Positions 25,430-35,644 are shown, numbered from the stretch's first letter. The stretch: 64,000 nt of DNA from Clostridia bacterium (GCA_017516765.1 JAFXBE010000019.1:62001-126000); one strand, 5' to 3'. A program made the numbers and translations. The notes: generated by a model from the letters alone, not told the origin.

Positions 25430-26062
25430 ATGGGCGATACTTACAAACGCGTTTATGGCGGCCCGAGCGCTGATCGAATGATTGGCGTGATCCCGAATCC
25501 TAATCGCAGGATGAACATCGGCGAAAATGTGTTTCTGCCCGATAACGTATGGGACTCCAGCACCGGTCGGGTGGTTCCGCAGTACGACTCCCGCTGGAAA
25601 AACCCCAGTTCGAGGGATACTGCATTCCGATTTGAACAAAGCATGCGGAATGAAGCACATAAGAATGGCTGTCGTTGCCGCCAGATCTCTTTGACGATGG
25701 CGGCTGTTCTGGCAATGCTGTTCGTTGTTCTGCTGGGAGCCTTTACGCTCAGCAACCGCTCCACGCTTCTGACCGTAGGCGATAATCTGGAGCAAAACCG
25801 TCAGGAGATACGATCTCTCAACAAAAAGATCGAAGATGTTCAGGTTGAGATCGATCAGGCAAAATCGGAAACCACCATTGGTCAACAGGCTACGGGAAAA
25901 CTGGGCATGATCCACGCCGAGAAAGCGCTGACGATTTCGCTGGTGGCGATGGATGCCTATCCTTCGGAGAGTCCCAATCTCGGTTATACTGCCGAGGTTG
26001 CGGTATCCGGTTGGGAAGAGCCTGTCCATGAGACAGTACAGATGTCTGCAAACATGGAGTAA
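25430..26062 (+). CDS. FtsL-like bitopic division protein
   Basis: 210 aa. One TM helix at about 86-107 (LTMAAVLAMLFVVLLGAF) follows a long, basic/polar cytoplasmic N-terminus. A predicted coiled coil at about 113-150 (EQNRQEIRSLNKKIEDVQVE) and a short extracytoplasmic tail come after it. Topology and position between mraZ and the ftsI-like PBP gene identify it as the FtsL counterpart, but it is twice the usual length and has no clear sequence signature. AAAGGAG precedes the ATG. Confidence 0.72.
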   Translation: MGDTYKRVYGGPSADRMIGVIPNPNRRMNIGENVFLPDNVWDSSTGRVVPQYDSRWKNPSSRDTAFRFEQSMRNEAHKNGCRCRQISLTMAAVLAMLFVVLLGAFTLSNRSTLLTVGDNLEQNRQEIRSLNKKIEDVQVEIDQAKSETTIGQQATGKLGMIHAEKALTISLVAMDAYPSESPNLGYTAEVAVSGWEEPVHETVQMSANME

Positions 26063-26154
26063 CCCCCCCGAATTCACGCTGTTATTGCCGAAGGCGGAAT
26101 AAAGAAAAACGGTCTTGCATACATCCTATTATCAAGCATAATGGGGGATAGTGT

Positions 26155-28278
26155 ATGCAGACCGAATTACACGTACGAAAAAGGATACTGGGGCTGCTGC
26201 TCCTGTTTGTGCTTTTGTTCTTTTTGCTGTTTCTGCGCATTGTGCTGCTGACAACAGTCCGTTCTGCCGCGCTTACAGAGCGCGGCATTCGTCAATGGAC
26301 ACGCGAGGGGACTGTTTTTGCACGCAGGGGCAGTATATTGGATGTTCACGGAAACACGCTGGTGATGAGTGCAACCGCCTATATCGTCAGCGCTGATCCG
26401 CGAAAGATCACGGACGCGTCGGCGTTCGCCGACCTGATAGCACCCGTTCTTTCTATGAGCGGCGAAACTGTACGGAGCAAGATCGCTGATCGCACAAAGG
26501 CCTCTGTTACGCTGAAACGTCAGGTGTCAGCGGAAACAGCCGGCCGGTTGCGCAATCTGCAGTTGAGTGAGGATCCTCAGACAGCTGCGCTGGCCAAAGC
26601 GCTTCTGTTTGATGAAGATGTCCGCAGGGTATATCCCTATGGGGCGATGCTTGTACAGACCTTGGGATTGACGAATGTGGACAATGTCGGGCAGTCGGGA
26701 TTGGAGCAACAGTACGACAGTCTGCTGCGGGGCGTAGCCGGACAGATCCTTCGAACGGTAGACGGTCACAACCGTACCGTATACGACAGCGGGAATCTGT
26801 ACATCGAACCGCAGAATGGAAACGATCTGGTGCTTACGATCGATGCGACCGTTCAGCAGATCTGCGAAAAGGCGATGCGGGAATGCTATCAGGTAAACAA
26901 GGCGCAGGCGGTGCATGTGATAGCGATGGATCCGTTTACGGGAGCAATCCTTGCCATGTGCTCCAAACCGGATTATGATCCCAACGATCCGCCACGCGGC
27001 GAAGCGGATGCATTGAACGACCTGATGCGCATCCGTTTGATCTCCGACGCATACGAACCGGGTTCCACCTTCAAGATCCTTACGGCAGCTGCTGCGATCG
27101 ACAGTGGTATTACCCGGCCGGAGGAGGGGTTTTACTGTTCCGGCAAGATCAAAGTGGATGGGGATACCATCCGCTGCTGGGGGAATCCGCACGAAGCGGA
27201 AACCATGGAGCAGGCGCTGCAGAACAGCTGTAATCCTGTGTTTGTCGAGCTGGCGCTTCGTATGGGCACCGATACGTTTTATGCCTATCTGAAGGCTTTT
27301 GGTCTCGGAAGCAAAACCTCTGTTGACTTGCAGGGGGAGGGAAGTGGTATACTAATACCGCAAAGGTCTGTCAAAAACGTGGATCTGGCAAGGATCGGTT
27401 TTGGACAAAGCGTTGCGGTAACGCCGCTTCAGTTGCTCACGGCGGCCTGTTCCGTTATCAACGGCGGGCGTCTGATGCGGCCTTATCTGCTCAAGGAAGT
27501 GCTGTCGCCGGAAGGCGATGTTCTTCTGCGCACGCAACCGAAGGTCGTTTCCCGGCCGGTATCGGAGGAAACATCCAATACCATGCGTTTGCTGCTTGAA
27601 AAAGTGGTCAGTATCGGCGGCGCAAAAAACGCGGGGATCGAGGGCTTCCGCATCGGCGGCAAGACCGGCACCGCGCAGGTCTATAAGAACGGACGCATTG
27701 TGAAGGACGTGCACATCGGTTCCTTCCTCGGTTTCGCACCTGCCGACGATCCCAGAATCGCACTGCTGGTCATCGTGGATGAGGCGGATACCCCTGTGGA
27801 TTACGGCGGAACCACTGCTGCCCCCTTTGCTCGACAAATCTTTGCGGATGTGTTACCTTATCTGTGCGGTTCTCCGCTTACGGACAGCGAACAGATCCTG
27901 ATCCCGGAGGTTCTTGGGCAGCCGCTTTGGAAAGCCTCCGAGCAGCTGACTGCCTTGGGCTTTACCGTACTTACCGACGGCGCTGCCGCGAGCGATGAAG
28001 TGCGCGAGCAGATGCCGGCAGGCGGCGCAATGCTGCCAAAGGGCGGACAGATCATGCTGTTTGCGGGTCAGAGCGATGCGCAGGAGGCACAGACTCTGGT
28101 TTGCGTCCCATCTGTAAAAGGGTTCTCTGTTGCCGATGCGGCATCTTTGCTCGGGCAGCGGGAACTGGAACTGGAGATCAACGGAAACGGCTTCGCTGTG
28201 GAGCAGGCTCCTGCAGCCGGAACGTTTGTTTCTCCCGGAACCACGATAAACGTAGAATTTGCGTTTCCAAATCCATAA
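26155..28278 (+). CDS. Class B penicillin-binding protein (FtsI/SpoVD type) with two PASTA domains
   Basis: 707 aa. A single N-terminal TM (about 9-33), a dimerisation/pedestal domain, then the transpeptidase domain with SxxK at S304 (GSTFK), SxN at SCN 358-360 and KTG at 503-505 (GGKTGTAQ). Two C-terminal PASTA modules lie at about 580-637 and 645-707. Cross-links septal peptidoglycan with FtsW. In Bacillus, PBP2B has two PASTA modules and SpoVD one, so a vegetative FtsI role is slightly favoured. GGGGA upstream. Confidence 0.94.
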   Translation: MQTELHVRKRILGLLLLFVLLFFLLFLRIVLLTTVRSAALTERGIRQWTREGTVFARRGSILDVHGNTLVMSATAYIVSADPRKITDASAFADLIAPVLSMSGETVRSKIADRTKASVTLKRQVSAETAGRLRNLQLSEDPQTAALAKALLFDEDVRRVYPYGAMLVQTLGLTNVDNVGQSGLEQQYDSLLRGVAGQILRTVDGHNRTVYDSGNLYIEPQNGNDLVLTIDATVQQICEKAMRECYQVNKAQAVHVIAMDPFTGAILAMCSKPDYDPNDPPRGEADALNDLMRIRLISDAYEPGSTFKILTAAAAIDSGITRPEEGFYCSGKIKVDGDTIRCWGNPHEAETMEQALQNSCNPVFVELALRMGTDTFYAYLKAFGLGSKTSVDLQGEGSGILIPQRSVKNVDLARIGFGQSVAVTPLQLLTAACSVINGGRLMRPYLLKEVLSPEGDVLLRTQPKVVSRPVSEETSNTMRLLLEKVVSIGGAKNAGIEGFRIGGKTGTAQVYKNGRIVKDVHIGSFLGFAPADDPRIALLVIVDEADTPVDYGGTTAAPFARQIFADVLPYLCGSPLTDSEQILIPEVLGQPLWKASEQLTALGFTVLTDGAAASDEVREQMPAGGAMLPKGGQIMLFAGQSDAQEAQTLVCVPSVKGFSVADAASLLGQRELELEINGNGFAVEQAPAAGTFVSPGTTINVEFAFPNP

Positions 28279-28294
28279 GGATGGAGGAATACCA

Positions 28295-29752
28295 ATGCTG
28301 TTAAGGGAATTGCTGGCTGATGTACCCGGCGTGTTGGAAACATACGGAGATATAGATACCCCTATCGGCGATCTGATCACCGACAGCAGAGAAAAGAACT
28401 GCAACGGTTTGTTTTTCTGCATACCCGGTCTGCGCTTTGATGCGCATGACTATGCGCCCCAGGCCATTGAGAACGGCTGCACCGCTTTGGTGGTGGATCA
28501 CTTGCTGGCGCTTCCCGTACCGCAGGTGCGGGTGGAAAATGTGCGCTCTGCGATGGCGTATATGGCAGCAGCTTTCTTTGGTTTTCCCGCCCGCAGTTTG
28601 CGCATGATTGGCGTATGCGGAACCAAGGGGAAAACCACCACCAGCTTCCTGCTCAAGGGCATTATGGAGGCGGCGGGGTATAAAACCGGTCTGATCGGTA
28701 CCACAGGGAATATGATCGGCAGCAAACACATCAAGAGCAATCTGACCACTCCCGATCCGATCGATCTGCACCGCTGTCTTCGCCAGATGGTGGATGAGGG
28801 TGTAGAAGTCGTTGTGATGGAGGTAAGCGCTCACGCTGTGGATATGCACCGGCTGGACAGCATTGTTTATGAGGCCGCATGCTATACCAATCTGTCGCAG
28901 GATCATCTGGACTATTTCGGTACTATGAAAAACTACTTCGAAGCAAAGAAGAGCTTCTTTATGCACGGTGCAGTGCAGAATGCAGCTTTGAATGCAGATG
29001 AAGAAACCAGCGGCGACATCATCAAGGACATCCGTATTCCGCACATCACCTACGGTATCAGCTCCGAAACGGATGTGTTTGCCCGGGATATCGAGATCTC
29101 CGAAAACGGCGTTTCCTTCTCCATTCTTCTGCGCGGCGTGGAGGATATGGAAGTGAATATGCAGCTGACGGGCATGTTCAATGTCTACAACGCTCTGGCA
29201 GCCGCTTCTCTGGCAATGATCATGGGTGTTGGCAACAGCGTTATCAAAGCCGGTCTGGAAAGCGTTGAGAATGTGCCCGGACGCGTGGAAATGCTGGATA
29301 CCAAGACTCCCTACAAGGTCATTCTGGATTATTCGCATTCTCCGGATGCACTGGAAAACATCCTTACCACGGTACGAACCTTCACCCGTAATCGTCTGAT
29401 CGTGCTCTTCGGCTGCGGCGGTGACCGCGATCAGGGCAAACGCCCGATCATGGGCGAGATCGCCGGTCGTCTGGCGGATTACTCGATCCTTACCAGCGAC
29501 AATCCCCGTACCGAAGACCCCATCGCTATTCTGGATGCCATCGAAGTCGGCGCGAAGGCGGTCGGCGGTAGCTATACCGTTATCGAAAACCGCCGGGAAG
29601 CGATCCGCTATGCGCTGAATATGGGTCGGGACGGCGATGTGATCATTCTTGCCGGTAAGGGGCATGAAACCTATCAGGATATCATGGGCGTAAAGAAGCC
29701 TTTTGACGAGAAGATCGTCGTGAGCGAATTGCTTGCAGAAATGCAAGCGTGA
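28295..29752 (+). CDS. murE: UDP-MurNAc-tripeptide synthetase (meso-DAP type)
   Basis: 485 aa from the ATG at 28295, with GGAGGAAT 5 bases upstream; an earlier in-frame ATG overlaps the PBP gene. Mur ligase folds: N-terminal uridine-binding domain, ATP-binding GTKGKTTTS near 109, and a C-terminal domain with DNPR at 402-405. The DNPR arginine contacts meso-diaminopimelate in known MurE enzymes, so the peptidoglycan is probably DAP-type. murF, which normally follows, is missing; mraY comes next after 20 bases. Confidence 0.96.
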   Translation: MLLRELLADVPGVLETYGDIDTPIGDLITDSREKNCNGLFFCIPGLRFDAHDYAPQAIENGCTALVVDHLLALPVPQVRVENVRSAMAYMAAAFFGFPARSLRMIGVCGTKGKTTTSFLLKGIMEAAGYKTGLIGTTGNMIGSKHIKSNLTTPDPIDLHRCLRQMVDEGVEVVVMEVSAHAVDMHRLDSIVYEAACYTNLSQDHLDYFGTMKNYFEAKKSFFMHGAVQNAALNADEETSGDIIKDIRIPHITYGISSETDVFARDIEISENGVSFSILLRGVEDMEVNMQLTGMFNVYNALAAASLAMIMGVGNSVIKAGLESVENVPGRVEMLDTKTPYKVILDYSHSPDALENILTTVRTFTRNRLIVLFGCGGDRDQGKRPIMGEIAGRLADYSILTSDNPRTEDPIAILDAIEVGAKAVGGSYTVIENRREAIRYALNMGRDGDVIILAGKGHETYQDIMGVKKPFDEKIVVSELLAEMQA

Positions 29753-29772
29753 ACACGAAGGAGTGAACTGCC

Positions 29773-30801
29773 ATGCTAAGGCTGATTCTTGCATTGATCC
29801 TGTCGTTGATTGCGATGCTGCTGATCGGCCCCCGTGTGTTGCCCGTTCTGCGGAAGATGAAATTCGGGCAAACGATTTATGAACTCGGCCCCAAGAGCCA
29901 CCAGACCAAGCAGGGGACTCCCACCATGGGCGGCTTGATGTTTGCTGCTGTTACCTGTGTTGTTTCTTTGCTTCTGGTATTGTTTTCCGGCAGCCTGACC
30001 AATGGATGGAAAGACTTTACCCTTGCGCTGATCTTCGTGTCCGCCGCCAGCATGCTGATCGGTTTTGTGGACGACTACATCAAAGTCGTAAAAAAACGGA
30101 ATCTGGGACTGATCTGGTGGCAGAAGATCATTGGTCAGGTAGCGGTGGCAGTGGCTTTCTCTGCCTATTGCTACTTCAACCCCTATGTGGGCAGCAAGGT
30201 ACTGGTACCGTTTTTCAACGTGGAATGGGATCTGGGCTGGACCTATATTCCCCTGATGAGTATGGTGATGATCTTCATGATCAACTCCGCCAATCTGCAG
30301 GATGGTCTGGACGGACTGCTCAGCAGCATATCTGTGATCGGCAGCGCCGCGTGGGGCATTATTTCTCTGATTGTGATGCTGGTTCTGGGCGCAGCGGACA
30401 ATGCTGATGCGTTGAACAACTATGGCAATCTTGCTCTTTTCGCTCTGGCGCTCAGCGGTGCGCTGATGGGCTTCCTGCGCTTCAATCACTATCCTGCGCA
30501 GGTGTTTATGGGCGATACCGGCAGCATGTTCATTGGCGGAGCCATGGTAGGTATGGCCATGCTGCTGAAAATGCCGCTGTTTATGCTGCTGATCTGCTTT
30601 ACCATGCTTGCCTCTTCTTTCAGTGTGATCATTCAGCGTATTTATTTCAAGGTGACGCACGGGAAACGCATTTTCAAGATGTCGCCGATCCATCATCATT
30701 TTGAACTCAGCGGTATGACCGAGACCCAGATCGTGGCAATGTATGCCATTGTGGAGGGACTACTCTGTCTTGTGGCGCTGCTTTCCCTGATTCACATCTG
30801 A
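29773..30801 (+). CDS. mraY: Phospho-MurNAc-pentapeptide transferase
   Basis: 342 aa, about ten TM helices. Signature KQGTPTMGG near 45-55, the catalytic Asp pair in GFVDDYIKV, NSANLQDGLDGL, and the MSPIHHHFELSG loop near the end. Transfers phospho-MurNAc-pentapeptide to undecaprenyl phosphate, making lipid I at the cytoplasmic face. GGAG upstream. It sits directly between murE and murD because murF is absent. Confidence 0.97.
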   Translation: MLRLILALILSLIAMLLIGPRVLPVLRKMKFGQTIYELGPKSHQTKQGTPTMGGLMFAAVTCVVSLLLVLFSGSLTNGWKDFTLALIFVSAASMLIGFVDDYIKVVKKRNLGLIWWQKIIGQVAVAVAFSAYCYFNPYVGSKVLVPFFNVEWDLGWTYIPLMSMVMIFMINSANLQDGLDGLLSSISVIGSAAWGIISLIVMLVLGAADNADALNNYGNLALFALALSGALMGFLRFNHYPAQVFMGDTGSMFIGGAMVGMAMLLKMPLFMLLICFTMLASSFSVIIQRIYFKVTHGKRIFKMSPIHHHFELSGMTETQIVAMYAIVEGLLCLVALLSLIHI

Positions 30802-30840
30802 TTGTGGGGAGTAATGCCGTGTTTTTGGAGGTGAAAGGCT

Positions 30841-32202
30841 ATGAAAGTGGAGAATAAACGCATTTTGGTGTTGGGGATGGCGCGCAGCGGCATTGCGGCA
30901 GCCGAATTGCTGCTGCATCATGGCGCAATTCCCATTCTGGCTGATCAGAAGCCGGAAGAAGCCTTTGGAAGCGATTTGGACAGCCTGCGCGGCACGGCTT
31001 GTGTATTCCGTCTGGGTGAAGACCCTGTTTCTTTGCTGGATGAGGCAGATATCCTGCTCATCAGCCCCGGTGTCCCGATCGAGGCGCCGGTTGTGCTTGC
31101 CGCCAGAGAAAAGGGCGTTTCCGTGACGGGAGAACTGGAAATGGCTTCTCAGCTTCTCCGGGGAGAAATGCTGGCAATTTCCGGTACCAACGGTAAAACC
31201 ACCACGACTACGCTTGTCGGAAAGATCTTTGAAAATGCAGGACGGGTCACCCATGTGGCGGGCAATATCGGTTATCCTTTGTCCGCTGTGGCCAAGGTTA
31301 GCAGGAAAGAAGATATCTCTGTTGTGGAGGTATCCAGCTTTCAGCTGGAGAGCATCCGGGATTTTCATCCCAAGGTTGCTGCTTTGCTGAACATCACCGA
31401 GGATCATCTCAATCGCCACGGTACCATGGCGCAGTATATCAAGCTGAAGCAGCGGCTGTTCGAAAACCAGAAAGCCGATGATGTAGCGGTTCTGAACATG
31501 GATGATCCGGTTCTGTTCAAGATGGCTTCCAAGTTGAAAGGAAAGGTTGCATTCTTCAGCCGCACCCGGAAGGTTGAAAACGGTGCTTTTGTTGAAGACG
31601 GGAAGATCATCTGGCAGTGGGAGGGAACCCGCAGGGCCGTCTGTGATGTGGATCAGATCCTGATTCCCGGTCCACACAATCTGGAGAACGCCCTGGCTGC
31701 GACGGCAATGGCATGCGCTATGGGCATTCCGGCTCCGATCATCCGCCACACGCTTGTCAGCTTCACCGGTGTTGAACACCGTATCGAGAAAGTACGTGTG
31801 TTTCAGGGTGTTACCTATATCAACGACAGCAAGGGCACCAATGTAGACAGCACCATCAAGGCGGTGCAGAGCATGAAGGTGCCGACTGTGCTCATTCTGG
31901 GTGGTTACGACAAGCATACGGACTTCATGCCCCTGTGCAAAGAGATCATCGCAAGCGGCAAGATCGCACATATCATTACCATCGGTCAGACAGCCGGTCA
32001 GATCCGGCAGCAGCTGGCAGAAGCGGGCTATGATGCCGTACAGCATGCCGAAACCTTTGAAAAAGCAGTGGATATGGCGCGCTCCGAGGCTCAGGTCGGC
32101 GGTAATGTGCTCCTGTCGCCTGCATGCGCCAGCTTTGATATGTTCAAGGATTACGAACAGCGCGGCGAGATATTCAAAGAATTGGTCAAAGCGCTGCGAT
32201 AA
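30841..32202 (+). CDS. murD: UDP-MurNAc-L-alanine:D-glutamate ligase
   Basis: 453 aa. N-terminal Rossmann-like uridine-binding domain (VLGMARSGIAAAELL), ATP-binding SGTNGKTTTTTL near 114, FTGVEHRIEKV and the C-terminal DSKGTNVDSTIKA segment. Adds D-Glu to UDP-MurNAc-L-Ala in the cytoplasm. GGAGG is 10 bases upstream. Confidence 0.97.
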   Translation: MKVENKRILVLGMARSGIAAAELLLHHGAIPILADQKPEEAFGSDLDSLRGTACVFRLGEDPVSLLDEADILLISPGVPIEAPVVLAAREKGVSVTGELEMASQLLRGEMLAISGTNGKTTTTTLVGKIFENAGRVTHVAGNIGYPLSAVAKVSRKEDISVVEVSSFQLESIRDFHPKVAALLNITEDHLNRHGTMAQYIKLKQRLFENQKADDVAVLNMDDPVLFKMASKLKGKVAFFSRTRKVENGAFVEDGKIIWQWEGTRRAVCDVDQILIPGPHNLENALAATAMACAMGIPAPIIRHTLVSFTGVEHRIEKVRVFQGVTYINDSKGTNVDSTIKAVQSMKVPTVLILGGYDKHTDFMPLCKEIIASGKIAHIITIGQTAGQIRQQLAEAGYDAVQHAETFEKAVDMARSEAQVGGNVLLSPACASFDMFKDYEQRGEIFKELVKALR

Positions 32203-32279
32203 TGAAACCCTTCCTGTGCGTGGAAGAGATGTGTACACAAGAAGACATCTTGACACAAATAGGGAGGGTTTTTCGTTCC

Positions 32280-33416
32280 ATGATCGTTCAGCGAGATACC
32301 ATTGGCAGGCGGTACCTGAAAAAAGCAGCCAGACCCATGGATGGCATGATGATCACGATTCTGCTTCTGCTGCTGATGACCGGCATACTGATTTTGTTCA
32401 GCGCAACGTACTATCAGGCACTGCGCAAGGGCGATCCTTTGCTGGAGGTCAAGCGGCAGCTGATCGGCATCGGACTGGGTACGATCCTTTTGCTGATCAC
32501 CAGTCGCATTCCTTATTCTTTCTGGCGTAAACCGGTCGTGGTTGTCGCGGGGCTTACTCTCAGCCTGATCTTGCTGGTGCTGGTTGTTATTCCCGGGGTC
32601 GGCGTTTATCTGAACGGATCCCGGCGATGGTTGAACATTGCCGGACTCAGCTTCCAGCCCTCAGAACTGGCAAAGATCGCATCGGTGCTCTATCTGGCAT
32701 CAACGCTCAGCTACCGCAAGACACAGCTGGATCGTTTGTTCACGGGCGTTTTGCCGTTGCTGATCGTTCCCGGTATCTTCTTTTTGTTGATCCTCGAACA
32801 GCCCAACCTTTCCACTGCCGGCAGTATTATGATCACCGCGGTGCTCATGATGCTGATCGCAGGTGTAAAGTGGCGACATTTGATGCTGCTGGGCGTGTGT
32901 GGTTTGTGTCTCGGGGGTGTGTACGCATGGATCGAGCCTTATCGGCGCGAACGCCTGCTGTCCTTCCGCGATCCGTTTGCCCAGATGAGCGATGAAGGAT
33001 ATCAGCTCGCCCAGTCGCTCATTGCCATTGGCTCCGGCGGTTTGTTCGGACGGGGACTGGGGCAGGGGAGACAGAAGTTTTCTTATCTGCCCTATCCCGA
33101 AAGCGATTTTATCTTTGCGATCGTCGGTGAAGATTTCGGGCTGCTGGGCTGTACGGCTGTGCTGTTGTTGTTTGCCGCTTTTGCTTTTGCCGGCATGCGG
33201 ATCGCCGTCAATTGTCCGGATCGCTACGGCAGCCTGCTGGCAGCAGGCCTTACTGCAATGATCACCCTACAGGCGGTACTGAATGTTGCCGTGGTCATCG
33301 GGGCGATGCCCACAACGGGTCTCCCGCTGCCGTTCTTCAGCGCTGGCGGCACCTCCGTCAGCCTGCTGATGGCATCTGTGGGGATCATTCTGAATGTTTC
33401 CCGTCAGCATCGCTGA
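32280..33416 (+). CDS. ftsW: SEDS glycosyltransferase FtsW
   Basis: 378 aa from the ATG at 32280, with GGGAGGG 11 bases upstream. An in-frame ATG at 32202 overlaps the murD stop as TAATG and would add 26 residues; it has no ribosome-binding site. About ten TM helices with the SEDS patterns GSRRWLNI, FQPSELAK, LLILEQPNLSTA and MPTTGLPLPFFSAGGTS. Polymerises lipid II at the septum with the class B PBP. No murG follows; murA does. Confidence 0.94.
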   Translation: MIVQRDTIGRRYLKKAARPMDGMMITILLLLLMTGILILFSATYYQALRKGDPLLEVKRQLIGIGLGTILLLITSRIPYSFWRKPVVVVAGLTLSLILLVLVVIPGVGVYLNGSRRWLNIAGLSFQPSELAKIASVLYLASTLSYRKTQLDRLFTGVLPLLIVPGIFFLLILEQPNLSTAGSIMITAVLMMLIAGVKWRHLMLLGVCGLCLGGVYAWIEPYRRERLLSFRDPFAQMSDEGYQLAQSLIAIGSGGLFGRGLGQGRQKFSYLPYPESDFIFAIVGEDFGLLGCTAVLLLFAAFAFAGMRIAVNCPDRYGSLLAAGLTAMITLQAVLNVAVVIGAMPTTGLPLPFFSAGGTSVSLLMASVGIILNVSRQHR

Positions 33417-33481
33417 CGCCTTTTCACACAATCCGGTGCATGGCATAGGATGGTGCATGCAATGCTACCGGAGGTGAAAGG

Positions 33482-34753
33482 ATGGATATATTTCGCATCC
33501 GAGGGGGAAGAAAACTTGGCGGAGAGTGGACGGTACATACTGCCAAAAATGCAGTCCTGCCCATTATGGCTGCATCGGTGCTTACTTCCGAAAGAACGTT
33601 TCTGGAGGATTGTCCGCTTCTGAGCGATGTGGAGCATATGGGGGAGATCCTGCGCAGACTTGGATGCAGCGTAGTCCGCAATAGGCGCACGCTGGAGATC
33701 GATCCGCAGGGGATGCATTCTTATGAAATGCCGGATGGTCTGGCTAAGAAAATACGCTCCTCCATTTTTCTGTTGGGTCCTATTCTGACGCGTTTTCACC
33801 GCGCTGCTGTCACTTTTCCCGGCGGATGCGAGATCGGGCTTCGCCCCATCGATCTGCACCTGAGCGGTCTGCGTCAGCTGGGGGTACAAATCCGCGAAGA
33901 ATGTGGTGTCATCCATTGCGAGGGCAGCCGAATGCGAGCGGGCAGCGTACACTTCGATTATCCCAGTGTAGGCGCAACCGAAAATGTGATGATGGCGGCA
34001 GCTCTGCTGCCGGGGCAATCGGTGCTGAACAATGCAGCCCGCGAGCCCGAGATCGTGGATCTGCAGAATTTTCTGAACAGGATGGGTGCAAAGGTACGGG
34101 GTGCCGGTACACACGCCATTGTAATTGACGGTGTTACTGCTCTGCACGGTGTAGAATACCGTCCCATGGCAGACCGTATCGTGGCGGGCACCATGCTGGC
34201 TGCGGCGGCGATCACCGGTGGCACGGTCTGTCTGCACCGCGTTCCTGCAGGGGATATGCATGCGGTGTTTTCCAAACTCAGGGAGATGGATTGCGAGCTG
34301 ACGCTCAGCGGCGATACGGCTGTGATCAGTGCCCCGCAGCGACTGAATGCGTTTGCGCAGCTGCAGACCCAGCCCCATCCCGGTTTCCCGACAGACATGC
34401 AGGCACAGCTGCTGGCAATGGCTACGGTTGCCAAGGGTACATCCGTTTTGGTGGAGAATGTATTCGAGAACCGATACGGGCACGCAGGAGACCTGAACCG
34501 CATGGGCGCCGATGTGCTGATCAACGGTCGTACGGCGGTTGTAAAGGGGGTAAGCGGTCTGTACGGTTCGCGGGTAACCGCACGGGATCTGCGGGGAGGC
34601 GCAGCGCTTGCGCTTGCCGGGCTCAAAGCCGGCGGTGAAACCGTGATCGAGCAGGCGCAACTGATCGATCGTGGATATGAACAGATGGAAACAGCACTAT
34701 CTTCGCTTGGAGCAGAGATTGTGCGGGAACATATTACACACGAGGACACATAA
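33482..34753 (+). CDS. murA: UDP-GlcNAc 1-carboxyvinyltransferase
   Basis: 423 aa. EPSP-synthase-like fold with K22/N23 in HTAKNAVLPIMAAS and the catalytic Cys116 in PGGCEIGLRPIDLHL, so fosfomycin-type alkylation is possible. PDGL at 84-87 and the DLRGGAALALAGL substrate-binding segment are present. Catalyses the first committed step of peptidoglycan synthesis. Its placement between ftsW and ftsQ, where murG/murC are common, is a known variant in Clostridia. GGAGGTG upstream. Confidence 0.96.
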   Translation: MDIFRIRGGRKLGGEWTVHTAKNAVLPIMAASVLTSERTFLEDCPLLSDVEHMGEILRRLGCSVVRNRRTLEIDPQGMHSYEMPDGLAKKIRSSIFLLGPILTRFHRAAVTFPGGCEIGLRPIDLHLSGLRQLGVQIREECGVIHCEGSRMRAGSVHFDYPSVGATENVMMAAALLPGQSVLNNAAREPEIVDLQNFLNRMGAKVRGAGTHAIVIDGVTALHGVEYRPMADRIVAGTMLAAAAITGGTVCLHRVPAGDMHAVFSKLREMDCELTLSGDTAVISAPQRLNAFAQLQTQPHPGFPTDMQAQLLAMATVAKGTSVLVENVFENRYGHAGDLNRMGADVLINGRTAVVKGVSGLYGSRVTARDLRGGAALALAGLKAGGETVIEQAQLIDRGYEQMETALSSLGAEIVREHITHEDT

Positions 34754-34771
34754 GAAAGGACGGAATGCACA

Positions 34772-35644
34772 ATGACCAAGCAGAACAAGAATCAGAATCA
34801 ATCGACTGAGGCGTTTCAGGCATATGGCAAGTATGATTACTCGTTTGCCCCCAAGGATCAGCCCGGTGATTCTGCTGCCACAGAACCTGTTCAGAAGCCT
34901 CAGAAGAAGGTGCGAAAAAGCGGCAGTGTCTTTTTTCGGGTGTTTGCATTTCTGGCAATTCTTGCTGTTGCGCTTGTCGTGGTGATGAAGACGTGCTTCC
35001 GTCTGGAAGCCGTCTGTGTGATCGGACATAAAACATACTCCGCTCAGAAGATCATCAATCTCAGCGGGCTTACCTATGAACAGAATCTCTTTGCGATCAG
35101 CGAAGAAGAGATTGCCGCCAATCTACAGAAGGATCATACCATCATTCTCAAGGATGTACAGGTGAAGATTCCCAACATGATCTATCTTCAGATAGAAGAG
35201 CGTTACCCGGTTGCGATTCTGGAGTGGGGCGGGGTACATTATCTGGTAGATGAGGATTGGCTTGTTATGAAGGTTTACAGCGAATCGGAGAGCCTTCCTC
35301 AGTTGCCGATGATCAAGGGCGTAGAAGCGTTTGATGTAAGCAAAGGTCAGTTTGTGCCGGTCAAAAGCAAACAGCAGATGACTGCCTATGACCTGCTGAT
35401 CGACGAGTTGTATATGCAGCATTACGAAGAGCAGATCAAGGAGATTCGTCTCAGGGATCCGGAAAATATCTATCTGGTCACCCGCGACGGGCTCAACGTT
35501 CAGCTGGGCAAGGCCGAAGATCTGGAACGGAAGCTCCGGGCGATGCGTACGGTCATTGCCTATCTGCGTGCGTTGGATAAGAATACGGGACTGCTGGATG
35601 TGAATGTTCCTACGGAAGTGAAGTTCAGCCCGTCCAAGGGATGA
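34772..35644 (+). CDS. ftsQ: Cell division protein FtsQ/DivIB
   Basis: 290 aa. A cytoplasmic, polar N-terminus of about 50 residues, one TM helix (about 52-73), then a POTRA domain (VCVIGHKTYSAQKIINLSGL and EERYPVAILEWGGVHYLVDE) and the FtsQ beta domain. Bridges FtsL/FtsI into the divisome outside the membrane. It begins 18 bases after murA, with AAGGA upstream. Confidence 0.92.
   Translation: MTKQNKNQNQSTEAFQAYGKYDYSFAPKDQPGDSAATEPVQKPQKKVRKSGSVFFRVFAFLAILAVALVVVMKTCFRLEAVCVIGHKTYSAQKIINLSGLTYEQNLFAISEEEIAANLQKDHTIILKDVQVKIPNMIYLQIEERYPVAILEWGGVHYLVDEDWLVMKVYSESESLPQLPMIKGVEAFDVSKGQFVPVKSKQQMTAYDLLIDELYMQHYEEQIKEIRLRDPENIYLVTRDGLNVQLGKAEDLERKLRAMRTVIAYLRALDKNTGLLDVNVPTEVKFSPSKG

Noticed and set aside
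32220-32280. TGTGTACACA palindrome and TTGACA near the ftsW start, considered as a promoter/operator
   Set aside because: No matching -10 at the right spacing, and the site lies within a tightly packed run of genes.
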